Assembly: GCA_030148805.1 (NCBI GenBank)
Contig: JASBSS010000032.1
Location: 1-37,216 of the forward strand
Length of the DNA: 37,216 nt
Reading direction: 5' to 3'
Origin: Thiogranum sp.
Lineage (GTDB): Bacteria; Pseudomonadota; Gammaproteobacteria; DSM-19610
The notes beneath the pieces are model-generated. The model was not told the DNA's origin. It ran no database searches and saw only the letters and a list, made by a program, of their open reading frames with translations. Position numbers and translations under genes: made by a program. Position 1 is the stretch's first letter. Every line of letters starts with the position of its first letter. Positions 8,266 to 15,806 of this stretch are shown piece after piece.

Positions 8266-9480
8266 ATGAAACTATCGATGAACTATCGTGAAATCGAAGG
8301 CAAGAGCGCCGGGTTCTGGATACTTCTCGGCGGTCTCGCCCTGGTGATCGCATTGGCCGGCGGCGCCACCTTGTACATGGAGCACGAAGGTCACTACGTG
8401 ACGGGCATGAACAACCAGATCGTCTGGGGCATGCCTCACGTGTTCGCGATCTTCCTCATCGTCGCCGCCTCGGGGGCGCTGAATGTCGCCTCCATCGGCA
8501 CGGTGTTCGGCAAGCCCATATACAAGCCCCTGGGAAGACTCTCGGGGCTGCTGGCGATCGCCCTGTTGCTGGGCGGCTTGATCGTGCTGGTGCTCGACCT
8601 TGGCCACCCGGATCGATTGATCGTGGCCATGACCTACTATAACTTCAAATCGATCTTCGCCTGGAACATCATCCTCTATAACGGCTTTCTCGCCGTGACG
8701 GTGGTCTATCTGTGGATGATGATGGAACGGCGGATGAACCGCTACTACCGCCCCGCCGGTTTCGTGGCCTTCCTGTGGCGTTTGATCCTGACCACCGGTA
8801 CCGGTTCGATCTTCGGCTTTCTGGTCGCCAGACAGGCCTACGACGCGGCGATCATGGCGCCGATGTTCGTCATCATGTCCTTTTCCTATGGATTGGCCGT
8901 GTTCATCCTGGTGCTGATGGCCAGCTACAACTGGACCAGGCGTCCGTTGGGCGACGCGGTACTGTTTCGCCTGAAAAACCTGCTGGGTGTGTATATCGCC
9001 GCCGTGCTCTATTTTGTGCTGGTGTTCAATCTCACCAATCTCTACGCCACCGAGCACCATGGCATCGAACGCTTCATCCTGCTCGACGGCGGCATTTACA
9101 CCGCGTTGTTCTGGATCGTGCAGATCGGTCTTGGCAGCCTGCTGCCCCTGGCCATGATCTATCACCCCACGCTCGGCAAGTCGCGACCGGCGATCGCCAC
9201 GGCCGCGGCGCTGGTGATCATCGGCGCCTTCGCCCAGCTGTACGTCATACTGATCGGCGGTCAGGCGTATCCGCTGGAGATATTCCCGGGCTATGAGGTC
9301 AGCAGCGCCTTCTTCGACGGGCAGGTCAACAGTTATAGTCCCAGTATCTGGGAGATCACCCTCGGGGTGGGCGGCATCGCCCTCGCCCTGATGATCGTCA
9401 CCGTCGCCGTGCGCGTGCTGCGTTTCCTGCCGGAAAGCCTGGAAGATGCCGCGGTGGACCCGCACGCCAAGAGCGCGTAG
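8266..9480 (+). CDS. dsrP: DsrP, NrfD-type integral membrane subunit
   Basis: Quinone-interacting membrane anchor of DsrMKJOP, of the NrfD/PsrC family, 404 residues. About ten hydrophobic segments span the protein; the start reads MNYREIEGKSAGFWILLGGL. It contains GMPHVFAIFLIVAASGALN, typical of the DsrP/HybB-like group. ATG 8266 follows a weak AGGAA (8248-8252) and lies 28 bp after dsrO. The last long membrane-complex gene, it is followed by a 133-bp structured gap before dsrN. Confidence 0.94.
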   Translation: MKLSMNYREIEGKSAGFWILLGGLALVIALAGGATLYMEHEGHYVTGMNNQIVWGMPHVFAIFLIVAASGALNVASIGTVFGKPIYKPLGRLSGLLAIALLLGGLIVLVLDLGHPDRLIVAMTYYNFKSIFAWNIILYNGFLAVTVVYLWMMMERRMNRYYRPAGFVAFLWRLILTTGTGSIFGFLVARQAYDAAIMAPMFVIMSFSYGLAVFILVLMASYNWTRRPLGDAVLFRLKNLLGVYIAAVLYFVLVFNLTNLYATEHHGIERFILLDGGIYTALFWIVQIGLGSLLPLAMIYHPTLGKSRPAIATAAALVIIGAFAQLYVILIGGQAYPLEIFPGYEVSSAFFDGQVNSYSPSIWEITLGVGGIALALMIVTVAVRVLRFLPESLEDAAVDPHAKSA

Positions 9481-9490
9481 CTTCAGCCCA

Positions 9491-9580
9491 CCGCGACGTT
9501 CCGGCAACCGGCCGGAGCGGCCGGCATGGGCGGGTAAGCCCATCAGACACGCCTGGCCGGCAGTCGCGGCCGTCTTTTGA
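9491..9580 (+). promoter_or_regulatory. Candidate structured leader RNA ahead of dsrN, with competing terminator-like hairpin
   Basis: The dsrP-dsrN gap folds by eye into one closed unit. P1 is 7 bp perfect (CCGCGAC 9491-9497 with GTCGCGG 9563-9569). P2 is CCGGC 9501-9505 with GCCGG 9556-9560. P3 is CCGGCC 9508-9513 with GGCCGG 9519-9524. P4 is ATGGGC 9526-9531 with GCCCAT 9538-9543. A mutually exclusive hairpin, GGCCG 9555-9559 with CGGCC 9567-9571, is followed by a TCTTTTG tract and uses the 3' strands of P1 and P2. That is the layout of a transcription-attenuating riboswitch or leader. No known class was matched; the cobalamin riboswitch core GCCACTG is absent. Confidence 0.4.
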
Positions 9581-9613
9581 TTTCCGTTGCGACAGGAAGC
9601 GTATCCCGCAGCC

Positions 9614-11029
9614 ATGGCTCAACTGTTCATCTCCGCGGCTCACAAGTCCTCCGGCAAGACCACCGTCACCCTGGGCTTGTGCGCGGCCCTGCGCGCGCGC
9701 GGTCTGAAGGTCCAGCCATTCAAAAAAGGACCGGACTACATCGACCCCATGTGGCTCGCTCATGCCGCCGGGCGCACCTGTCATAACCTCGACTTCTTCA
9801 CCCAAAGTCACGAGGAGATACGCGAGACCGTCGGCTATTACGCTGCCGGCGCCGACATCAGCCTGATCGAGGGTAACAAAGGCTTGTACGATGGTCTCGA
9901 CCTGGACGGCAGCAACAGCAATGCGGCCTTGGCCAGGCTGCTCTCGGCCCCGGTGGTTCTGGTGCTCGATGCCCGTGGCATGACCCGCGGCATCGCGCCG
10001 CTGATCCTGGGTTACCAGGCGTTCGATTCCCGGATACGGATCGCCGGAGTGATTCTCAACCAGCTCGGCGGCAGCCGGCATGAGTCCAAGTTGCGCGCGG
10101 TGATCGAACACTACACCGATGTGAGCGTGATTGGCGCCGTCGCCCGGGAAGGCGAAATGGAGATTCTCGAGCGTCATCTGGGGCTCATTCCGAGCAACGA
10201 ACAAGAAGGCGCGCGGGCGCAGACAGACGCCATCGGGCAGCGCATCGCCGCCCAGGTGGATCTGGACCAACTGCTGGCCATCGGCGCCGCCAGCCCCGTT
10301 CCCGCGGCACCCGTCGCCGCGCCCTGCAGCATCGAGCCGCCCGGTATTCCGCTGCGTATCGGCATCGCCCGCGACGAGGCTTTCGGTTTCTATTATGCGG
10401 GAGATCTCGAGGCGATGAGTGCCGCCGGCGCCCGGCTGGTACCCATCGATACCCTGCGCGACCAACGGCTCCCGGAAATCGACGGTTTGTTCATCGGCGG
10501 CGGATTCCCCGAAAGTCACATGCGGCAACTGGAGGCAAACGCCGGGCTGCGTCGCAGTATCGGCGCGGCGATCGAAGCCGGTTTACCCGTCTATGCCGAG
10601 TGCGGAGGGCTGATGTATTTGTCGCGCAGTCTCAGCTGGCAAGGCGAGACCCGCAGTATGGTGGGCGTGGTGCCCGCCGACACCGTCATGCATTCGCGTC
10701 CTCAGGGCCGCGGCTATGTCAGACTGCGATCGACTCCGGCGCATCCCTGGTCACAGGGCGAGGACCCCGCGACCATCAACGCGCACGAATTCCATTATTC
10801 CTGTCTGAATGCTCTGCCCGCCGGCGGGAGCTTCGCCTTCGACGTTGTGCGCGGCGCCGGGATCGACGGCTCGCACGACGGCTATATCCATAAGAACCTG
10901 TTGGCGTGTTACACCCATCAGCGCACCACGCGCAGCAACCGTTGGACCGAACGCTTCCTGAAATTCGTCGCCGAGTGCAAAGCACGACGACCAGCCAATA
11001 CCGACGTCTCATCTACACAGCAAGGGTAA
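9614..11029 (+). CDS. dsrN: DsrN, cobyrinic acid a,c-diamide synthase family amidotransferase
   Basis: CbiA/CobB-family glutamine amidotransferase, 471 residues, believed to amidate siroheme to the siroamide prosthetic group of reverse DsrAB. An ATP-binding motif FISAAHKSSGKTTV begins near residue 5. The C-terminal glutamine amidotransferase half has VYAECGGLMYL, with the nucleophile Cys330. ATG 9614 gives the natural family start (MAQLFISAAHKSSGKT); a TTG at 9587 in frame is less likely. AGGAAG lies 14 bp upstream, rather distant, so the start signal is moderate. It is separated from dsrP by a structured gap and from dsrR by 4 bp. Confidence 0.92.
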   Translation: MAQLFISAAHKSSGKTTVTLGLCAALRARGLKVQPFKKGPDYIDPMWLAHAAGRTCHNLDFFTQSHEEIRETVGYYAAGADISLIEGNKGLYDGLDLDGSNSNAALARLLSAPVVLVLDARGMTRGIAPLILGYQAFDSRIRIAGVILNQLGGSRHESKLRAVIEHYTDVSVIGAVAREGEMEILERHLGLIPSNEQEGARAQTDAIGQRIAAQVDLDQLLAIGAASPVPAAPVAAPCSIEPPGIPLRIGIARDEAFGFYYAGDLEAMSAAGARLVPIDTLRDQRLPEIDGLFIGGGFPESHMRQLEANAGLRRSIGAAIEAGLPVYAECGGLMYLSRSLSWQGETRSMVGVVPADTVMHSRPQGRGYVRLRSTPAHPWSQGEDPATINAHEFHYSCLNALPAGGSFAFDVVRGAGIDGSHDGYIHKNLLACYTHQRTTRSNRWTERFLKFVAECKARRPANTDVSSTQQG

Positions 11030-11033
11030 CACT

Positions 11034-11333
11034 ATGATCTCAGTCACTCCGGCAGCCGCCGATCAGATCCGCGAATCCGCAAAAATCGGCAACATGGAAG
11101 GCATGCCGCTGCGAATTGCCGTGACCCGTCTGCAAAACGGCGCCTTCCACTACGCCATGGGTTTTGACGACCAGGCCCGCGAGGGCGACAAAACCTTTCA
11201 ATCCGAGGGGATCGATATCGTGGTCGCGCCGCCCAGTCTGGAGCTGCTCACGGGCACCGTGGTCGATTACGTCGATATGGAAGGCAAGAAGGAAATCATT
11301 TTCATCAATCCGAACGATCCGGACCAGAAATAG
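11034..11333 (+). CDS. dsrR: DsrR, A-type (IscA-like) scaffold protein without cysteines
   Basis: IscA/HesB-family fold, 99 residues, with N-terminal MISVTPAAADQIRES typical of A-type iron-sulfur carriers. The three cluster cysteines of IscA are absent and the protein has no cysteine at all, exactly as described for Allochromatium DsrR. It is therefore unlikely to bind a cluster by the usual ligands; a post-transcriptional role in dsr expression has been proposed for the family. The ATG is 4 bp after the dsrN stop with AAGGG upstream, so translation is coupled. In the reference cluster dsrS follows; here it does not. Confidence 0.93.
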   Translation: MISVTPAAADQIRESAKIGNMEGMPLRIAVTRLQNGAFHYAMGFDDQAREGDKTFQSEGIDIVVAPPSLELLTGTVVDYVDMEGKKEIIFINPNDPDQK

Positions 11334-11390
11334 ACACGCCCGCGCGGCGCCCCGCTCTGGGCGGCGTGTGCCGCAGGCCCCGATCGGCGG

Positions 11391-11396
11391 TATAAT
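11391..11396 (+). promoter_or_regulatory. Candidate -10 element for the two-component operon
   Basis: A perfect TATAAT at 11391-11396 stands in otherwise GC-rich sequence, 44 bp before the histidine kinase ATG. No good -35 is visible 16-18 bp upstream, so an activator may be needed. An ACACGCC/GGCGTGT inverted repeat (11334-11340, 11363-11369) between the dsrR stop and this element could form a hairpin but lacks a T-tract. Confidence 0.5.
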
Positions 11397-11440
11397 GCTG
11401 TTCAGCCCACCAGAGAAACCCTGGAGCTTTCGATAGCCGG

Positions 11441-13090
11441 ATGAACAGAGAATTCAATCCCCTGGCGGATACTGCCGCGCAACAGCGCCGGCGCCTGTTC
11501 GACTGGCCGACCACCGGCCAGTTTCTCGGCGCGCTCTCGGCGCTGGGCGTCATTCTGTTCGTCCTCGGCATACTGAATATCTGGTTTTTGCTGCATTCCG
11601 ACACGGGGGGCTGGCTGCACCTGGCCAACAGCATCCTGCTGCTCGGCGGTGTGCTCCTGCTCTCCTATGCCTTTCACACCGCGCGGCGCAATCTGCTCGC
11701 CCCTCTCAACGAACTGCGCAACTGGGTCAATCGGATGCGCGAGGGACACCTGGAGGCCCGCCTGCCCCAGCCGAATCAACCCGATTTCACCATACTCTAT
11801 CAGGACATCAACGCACTGGCCGAACGCCTGCAGTCGCTGTCCATGGACATGCAGTCGGAGGTGGCCAAACACACGCGCCGGATCCAGCAAAAGACTCATT
11901 CGCTGGAGATCCTTTACGACGTCGCCGCCAATATCAACGCCGCGCGCGACCTCGAGGACCTGCTGACACGCTTTCTGCATACCTTGAAGGACGTGGTCGA
12001 CGCTCGGGCCGGAACGGTGCGCATGCTCACCAACGACGGCGACATGCAGCTCATCGCCAGCAGCGGCCTGGACGCCGAGGTTGTCAAACAGGAGCAGCTC
12101 ATCAGTGTGGATCGTTGCCTGTGCGGCCAGGCGGCGCGCAATGGCGAAGTCTATGCCCTGGACGATCTGCAGGGCTGTGGCCAGTTCGCCGGACGGCCCT
12201 TTTTCGACAACGACAAGGTGGAGATGATCGCGGTTCCCCTGCGCTACCGCGGCAAGATACTGGGCGTCTACAACCTGTTCACCGAACACAGCGGACTGGT
12301 CGAGCGCGAGGACATGAAGAATCTGCTGACCAGCATCGGCCATCATCTGGGGATGGCGATCGAGAAGTCGCGACTCGACGAGGAAGCCAACGTGCTGTCG
12401 ATCATGGAAGAGCGCACCCGCCTGGCCAACGAATTGCACGACTCGCTGGCACAAAGCCTTGCCAGTCTGCGCTTTCAGGTGCGGGTGCTCGACGAGACCC
12501 TGCACAGCGGCCAGGAATCGGCGCTCTGGCAGGAACTGGAAATCATCGAGAACAGTATCGACGAAGCCTATACCGAATTGCGCGAGCTGATCGCCCATTT
12601 TCGCGCGCCGATCGACAAACGTGGATTGATTCCGGCCATCGAACAGGCCGTGGAACGCTTCCGGCGCAACTCCGATATCCGCGCCTTCCTGCAGTTGGAG
12701 TGGAACAACACCAAGCTGCCGGCTGAAATCGAGATCCAGGTACTGAGAATCGTGCAGGAGGCGCTGGCCAATATCCGCAAACACAGCCAGGCGAACGCCG
12801 TGCGCGTCATGATGCGCGCCTACAAGGACAACACGTTCATGGTCATGGTCGAGGACGACGGCATCGGTATCCAACACCAGGTCCTGGACGGCGGGCCGGG
12901 CGAACACCTGGGTCTGAATATCCTGCAGGAGCGCGCCGCGCGCATTGGCGGGGATCTGAAAATCGAAAGCGAGGTCGGCGAAGGCACGCGCGTGATATTG
13001 GTGTTCCCGATGCCGGAAGAAACGCCCGGTGCCGAGAAAACATCGGTGGAAGTCGCGCTGCCGAGCCGTAGCCCGGACCCGCATCCATGA
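11441..13090 (+). CDS. NarX-like membrane histidine kinase (HAMP-GAF-HisKA_3)
   Basis: Sensor kinase of the NarX/NarQ family, 549 residues. Two membrane helices (about 29-50 and 61-78) enclose only some 10-12 periplasmic residues, so the nitrate-sensing periplasmic domain of NarX is missing. A HAMP segment (about 80-135), a coiled coil, and a GAF-type central module (about 155-310) follow. The module has a cysteine cluster (C226, C228, C246), then HisKA_3 with RLANELHDSLAQSL (phospho-acceptor H333) and an HATPase. The N-box includes VQEALANIRKHSQA and the G-box DGIGI. The stop overlaps the regulator start (ATGA). Input is probably cytoplasmic or membrane-borne; regulation of dsr is inferred from position only. 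Confidence 0.9.
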   Translation: MNREFNPLADTAAQQRRRLFDWPTTGQFLGALSALGVILFVLGILNIWFLLHSDTGGWLHLANSILLLGGVLLLSYAFHTARRNLLAPLNELRNWVNRMREGHLEARLPQPNQPDFTILYQDINALAERLQSLSMDMQSEVAKHTRRIQQKTHSLEILYDVAANINAARDLEDLLTRFLHTLKDVVDARAGTVRMLTNDGDMQLIASSGLDAEVVKQEQLISVDRCLCGQAARNGEVYALDDLQGCGQFAGRPFFDNDKVEMIAVPLRYRGKILGVYNLFTEHSGLVEREDMKNLLTSIGHHLGMAIEKSRLDEEANVLSIMEERTRLANELHDSLAQSLASLRFQVRVLDETLHSGQESALWQELEIIENSIDEAYTELRELIAHFRAPIDKRGLIPAIEQAVERFRRNSDIRAFLQLEWNNTKLPAEIEIQVLRIVQEALANIRKHSQANAVRVMMRAYKDNTFMVMVEDDGIGIQHQVLDGGPGEHLGLNILQERAARIGGDLKIESEVGEGTRVILVFPMPEETPGAEKTSVEVALPSRSPDPHP

Positions 13091-13749
13091 ATCTGCGCGT
13101 GTTGTTGATCGACGATCATACCTTGTTTCGAGTCGGTCTCGAAGGGCTGCTGGCGCACCGCAACATCGAGATCATCGCCTCGGTCGGCGATGGCAGCGAG
13201 GGCCTGCTGCTCGCCGACAGCCTGAAGCCCGACGTGGTTTTGTTGGACATGCGCATGCCGGACATCGACGGCATTGGCGTGCTCAAGAAACTGCGCGACA
13301 GCGGTTTTCGCAATCCCGTGGTCATGCTCACCACCAGCACCGACGAGCGCGACCTGGTCGAATCGCTGCGCAACGGCGCCCAGGGTTACCTGCTCAAGGA
13401 CATGGAGCCCGACGAGCTGGTGCTGGCCTTACGCGACATCGTGGCGGGAAAGACGGTGGTCGCCCCCGATCTCGCCCCGGTGTTGGCAAAAGTCGTCAAG
13501 GGCGACGGTACCCTGCCCGAGGAGGCCTCGCCCTTCGACGATCTGACGCCGCGGGAAAGCGAAATCCTCTGCCTGCTGGCCGAGGGCCAGAGCAACAAGG
13601 TGATCGCCCGCAATCTGGGTATCTCCGACGGCACGGTCAAACTGCACGTCAAGGCCATCCTGCGCAAATTGGGCGTGCATTCGCGCGTCGAGGCGGCGGT
13701 CATCGCCGTCGAGCAGGGTATGCGCTCGATCAAGGAAAATATCGAATGA
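13087..13749 (+). CDS. NarL/FixJ-family response regulator
   Basis: Partner of the upstream kinase, 220 residues. The receiver domain has acidic D9-D10, phospho-acceptor D54 (VVLLDMRMPD), T82/T83 and K103-region LLKDM. A LuxR-type helix-turn-helix runs from about 155 to 205, beginning LTPRESEILCLLAEGQSNKV and ending near GTVKLHVKAILRKLGVHSR. All phosphorylation residues are present, so it should be a functional DNA-binding regulator. Its ATG lies inside the kinase stop (ATGA), giving stoichiometric expression. Targets are unknown; the neighbouring dsr operon and rhodanese are the obvious candidates. Confidence 0.92.
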   Translation: MNLRVLLIDDHTLFRVGLEGLLAHRNIEIIASVGDGSEGLLLADSLKPDVVLLDMRMPDIDGIGVLKKLRDSGFRNPVVMLTTSTDERDLVESLRNGAQGYLLKDMEPDELVLALRDIVAGKTVVAPDLAPVLAKVVKGDGTLPEEASPFDDLTPRESEILCLLAEGQSNKVIARNLGISDGTVKLHVKAILRKLGVHSRVEAAVIAVEQGMRSIKENIE

Positions 13750-13768
13750 GGTCAAGGTGGTCGTCATC

Positions 13769-14233
13769 ATGAAAACCTTCCAACAGCTGGTGGACGAGGC
13801 GCTCGGCCGGGTCGAGGAAATCTATCCCTGGGATCTGCTGGAGCGGCTCGAGGCCGATTCGCAATTGCTGCTGGTCGATATTCGCGAACCCTACGAGTAC
13901 GCCGCCATGCATATCGAGGCCGCGATCAACGTGCCTCGCGGGATTCTCGAAACCGCCTGTGAGTACGACTACGAGGAAACCGTTCCGGCGCTGGCCGACG
14001 GCCGGGAGCGCGAAATCGTTCTCATCTGCCGCTCCGGCAAACGCAGTGCGCTGGCCGCGGACGTGCTACGCCAAATGGGCTACAGCAAGGTCAAATCGCT
14101 GAAAACCGGCATGCGCGGGTGGAGCGATTACGAACAGGAGATGGTGGACGAACAGGGCCGCCCGGTGGACGAGGAAGCCGCCATCGAATACTTCACGCCC
14201 CGGCTGCGACCCGAACAAATGAGCAAGACCTAG
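13769..14233 (+). CDS. Rhodanese-domain sulfurtransferase
   Basis: Single-domain rhodanese, 154 residues, likely cytoplasmic since no signal is seen. The domain start LLLVDIREPYEYAAMHIEAA (about 33-52) and active-site loop ICRSGKRSA with nucleophile Cys87 are intact. ATG 13769 was chosen over a GTG at 13757 because AAGGTGG (13754-13760) sits 8 bp before it. The C-terminal 35 residues are charged and outside the domain. It follows the response regulator by 19 bp and so is probably in the same operon. It could load sulfur to the Dsr pathway, as rhodaneses do in other sulfur oxidizers, but that is an inference. Confidence 0.9.
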   Translation: MKTFQQLVDEALGRVEEIYPWDLLERLEADSQLLLVDIREPYEYAAMHIEAAINVPRGILETACEYDYEETVPALADGREREIVLICRSGKRSALAADVLRQMGYSKVKSLKTGMRGWSDYEQEMVDEQGRPVDEEAAIEYFTPRLRPEQMSKT

Positions 14234-14547
14234 TCGTAGCGCTTGCGGTCCTTGCGCCGGGTACCGGCCTTCTGCGACACCACGCCGTTGATGTCGCCCA
14301 CGCCATTCAACTCCACCACCTCGTCGTAGGCGTGGTTCAGGCATTTGAGCAGATAGCGGTCCTGCTCGATGATCAGCTGACGGAAGTAGAATTCGTTGTC
14401 GTGGTTGGCCACGACAAAACAACCGTTTCTGACCAGACCTTCCGGATCGACAATGATAATGCAGCCGTGTTCGAACTCCGGCTCCATCATGTCGCCCAAT
14501 ACCCGCAGTGCAAACGGTTCTGCGGCCGCGCAACCTGTACTATCCAC
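14230..14547 (-). CDS. Stand-alone S24/LexA-like domain, catalytically inactive
   Basis: A 105-residue protein consisting only of the LexA/UmuD C-terminal fold. The motif usually reading GDSMEP is GDMMEPEFEHG (residues 18-28), so the nucleophilic Ser is Met20. The lysine general base is replaced by Arg56 (EFYFRQL). There is no helix-turn-helix, so it cannot be a repressor by itself. The start is GTG at 14547 with AGGTGAAAGG upstream; no better start is seen. Its stop overlaps the convergent rhodanese stop by 4 bp. The basic tail RRKDRKRYD might bind nucleic acid. Function unknown; the fold assignment is good. Confidence 0.8.
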   Translation of the reverse strand: MDSTGCAAAEPFALRVLGDMMEPEFEHGCIIIVDPEGLVRNGCFVVANHDNEFYFRQLIIEQDRYLLKCLNHAYDEVVELNGVGDINGVVSQKAGTRRKDRKRYD

Positions 14548-14765
14548 CCTTTCACCTCATCGGTCGTCGCCCAACTCTGGGGACAGTTTAACATATCCGC
14601 GCTCGGGGCGGGATCGGAGAAAACTATTTATTATACATATTATACAATAAGTTATACAATTTATTTATAGATGACATTAACACTTTACCCAACCTAAAGG
14701 AATGTCCCCCGCAAGCCGTCACATTAGGGCAGAACCGACCATCACCCGTTTTCAGAGGAATAGAA
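14548..14765. promoter_or_regulatory. AT-rich divergent promoter region with TTATACA repeats
   Basis: A 218-bp gap between the S24 gene (-) and the HDOD gene (+). Its core (about 14620-14695) is far more AT-rich than the surroundings. It holds three direct copies of TTATACA at 14631-14637, 14640-14646 and 14652-14658 (start spacing 9 and 12 bp). Several TATACAAT-like -10 candidates overlap them, so the repeats could be an operator or merely overlapping promoters. The HDOD Shine-Dalgarno AGAGGAA is at 14754-14760. Confidence 0.5.
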
Positions 14766-15695
14766 GTGACCCCACAGGATCTGGTTGCGCGCAACGTAAG
14801 GCTGGTATCGCTACCCGAGGTCTGCATTCAGGTGCAGGCTTTGGCCGATTCCCCACATACCGTGGCCGAAGACATTGGCGAAGTGGTCGGCAAGGACACC
14901 GCCCTGACCACCCGGTTGCTGAAACTGGTCAACAGCGCCTACTTCAGTCTGCCGAAAAAAATCGACACCATCAGTCGCGCGGTCAACATGATCGGCATGC
15001 GCGAGCTGCGCAATCTGACCCTGGCGGCCTCGGCCGCCGAGGTCTTCTCCCGGATCCCCGCCAACCTGATCGACATGGCTGCGTTCTGGCAACACAGCAT
15101 TTTCACCGGTCTGGTGGCGCGCAACCTCGCCAACCGCTGCAACGTTTTGCACAGCGAACGCCTGTTTACCGCCGGCTTGTTGCACGATGTCGGGCGTTTG
15201 TTGATGCTGATGAAAATGCCCGAGGAAATCGGCAAGATCGAATCGCAACGACTGCAGAGCAAGGAGCCGATCTGCGACATCGAACACCGCGTTATCGGCT
15301 TCGACCATGCGCAAGTGGGCCAGGCCCTGCTCGCCCACTGGAACATGCCCGATAATCTGTGTAATTCGGTGCTCTATCATCACGACGTCGCCGCCGCCGA
15401 AGACGCCTGTCTGGAAGCCGCGCTGGTGCATATCGCCGATCAGGTCACGCATTGCGCCCAGGAAAGCAAGGACCCCCTGGGCTCGCCCTTCTACGACCCC
15501 TACGGCGCGTTGCTGGATTCCGACCTCAGCGCCGACAAGATCAGCGCCGCGGCAATGGAGCAGATGCAATCGCGGGCGGTGGCGCTGACCGGTATCGAAG
15601 GTTATGACATCATCGACGCCATCGGTAAAAGCGCATCGGCCTTCAACCAGGTCCTGGACCTGCTCTATCCGATGGCCTGGGAGACGCCCCGTTAG
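14766..15695 (+). CDS. HDOD domain signalling protein
   Basis: HDOD-family protein of 309 residues, a class used as a scaffold in signal transduction related to HD phosphohydrolases. The domain starts at about residue 14 (SLPEVCIQVQALADSP) and includes LLKLVNSAYFSLPKKIDTIS and GLLHDVGRLLM, where the HD pair is retained. A second helical part includes FDHAQVGQALLAHWNMP. The start is GTG 14766, supported by AGAGGAA 6 bp upstream. The AT-rich region upstream is its promoter. No output domain is attached. The partner is unknown. Confidence 0.9.
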   Translation: MTPQDLVARNVRLVSLPEVCIQVQALADSPHTVAEDIGEVVGKDTALTTRLLKLVNSAYFSLPKKIDTISRAVNMIGMRELRNLTLAASAAEVFSRIPANLIDMAAFWQHSIFTGLVARNLANRCNVLHSERLFTAGLLHDVGRLLMLMKMPEEIGKIESQRLQSKEPICDIEHRVIGFDHAQVGQALLAHWNMPDNLCNSVLYHHDVAAAEDACLEAALVHIADQVTHCAQESKDPLGSPFYDPYGALLDSDLSADKISAAAMEQMQSRAVALTGIEGYDIIDAIGKSASAFNQVLDLLYPMAWETPR

Positions 15696-15806
15696 TGCAA
15701 GGGCCCGCCTTCCGACCGGCACCTTTCCTTTCAATCGTCGTCGTCGCCCGGTCGCCTGGCGCGCGTACCAGGGGGCACGGTCCGGTTTGGCCGTGGTCGC
15801 GGACCT

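Noticed and set aside
9526-9560. Cobalamin riboswitch core
   Set aside because: The stretch AAGCCCATCAGACACGCC only loosely resembles the B12 box, GCCACTG is missing, and the gap is too short for the full aptamer.
9491-9572. tRNA-like cloverleaf with a 7-bp acceptor-like stem
   Set aside because: No T-arm with GTTCRA, no recognisable anticodon arm and no CCA end; the arm lengths do not fit.
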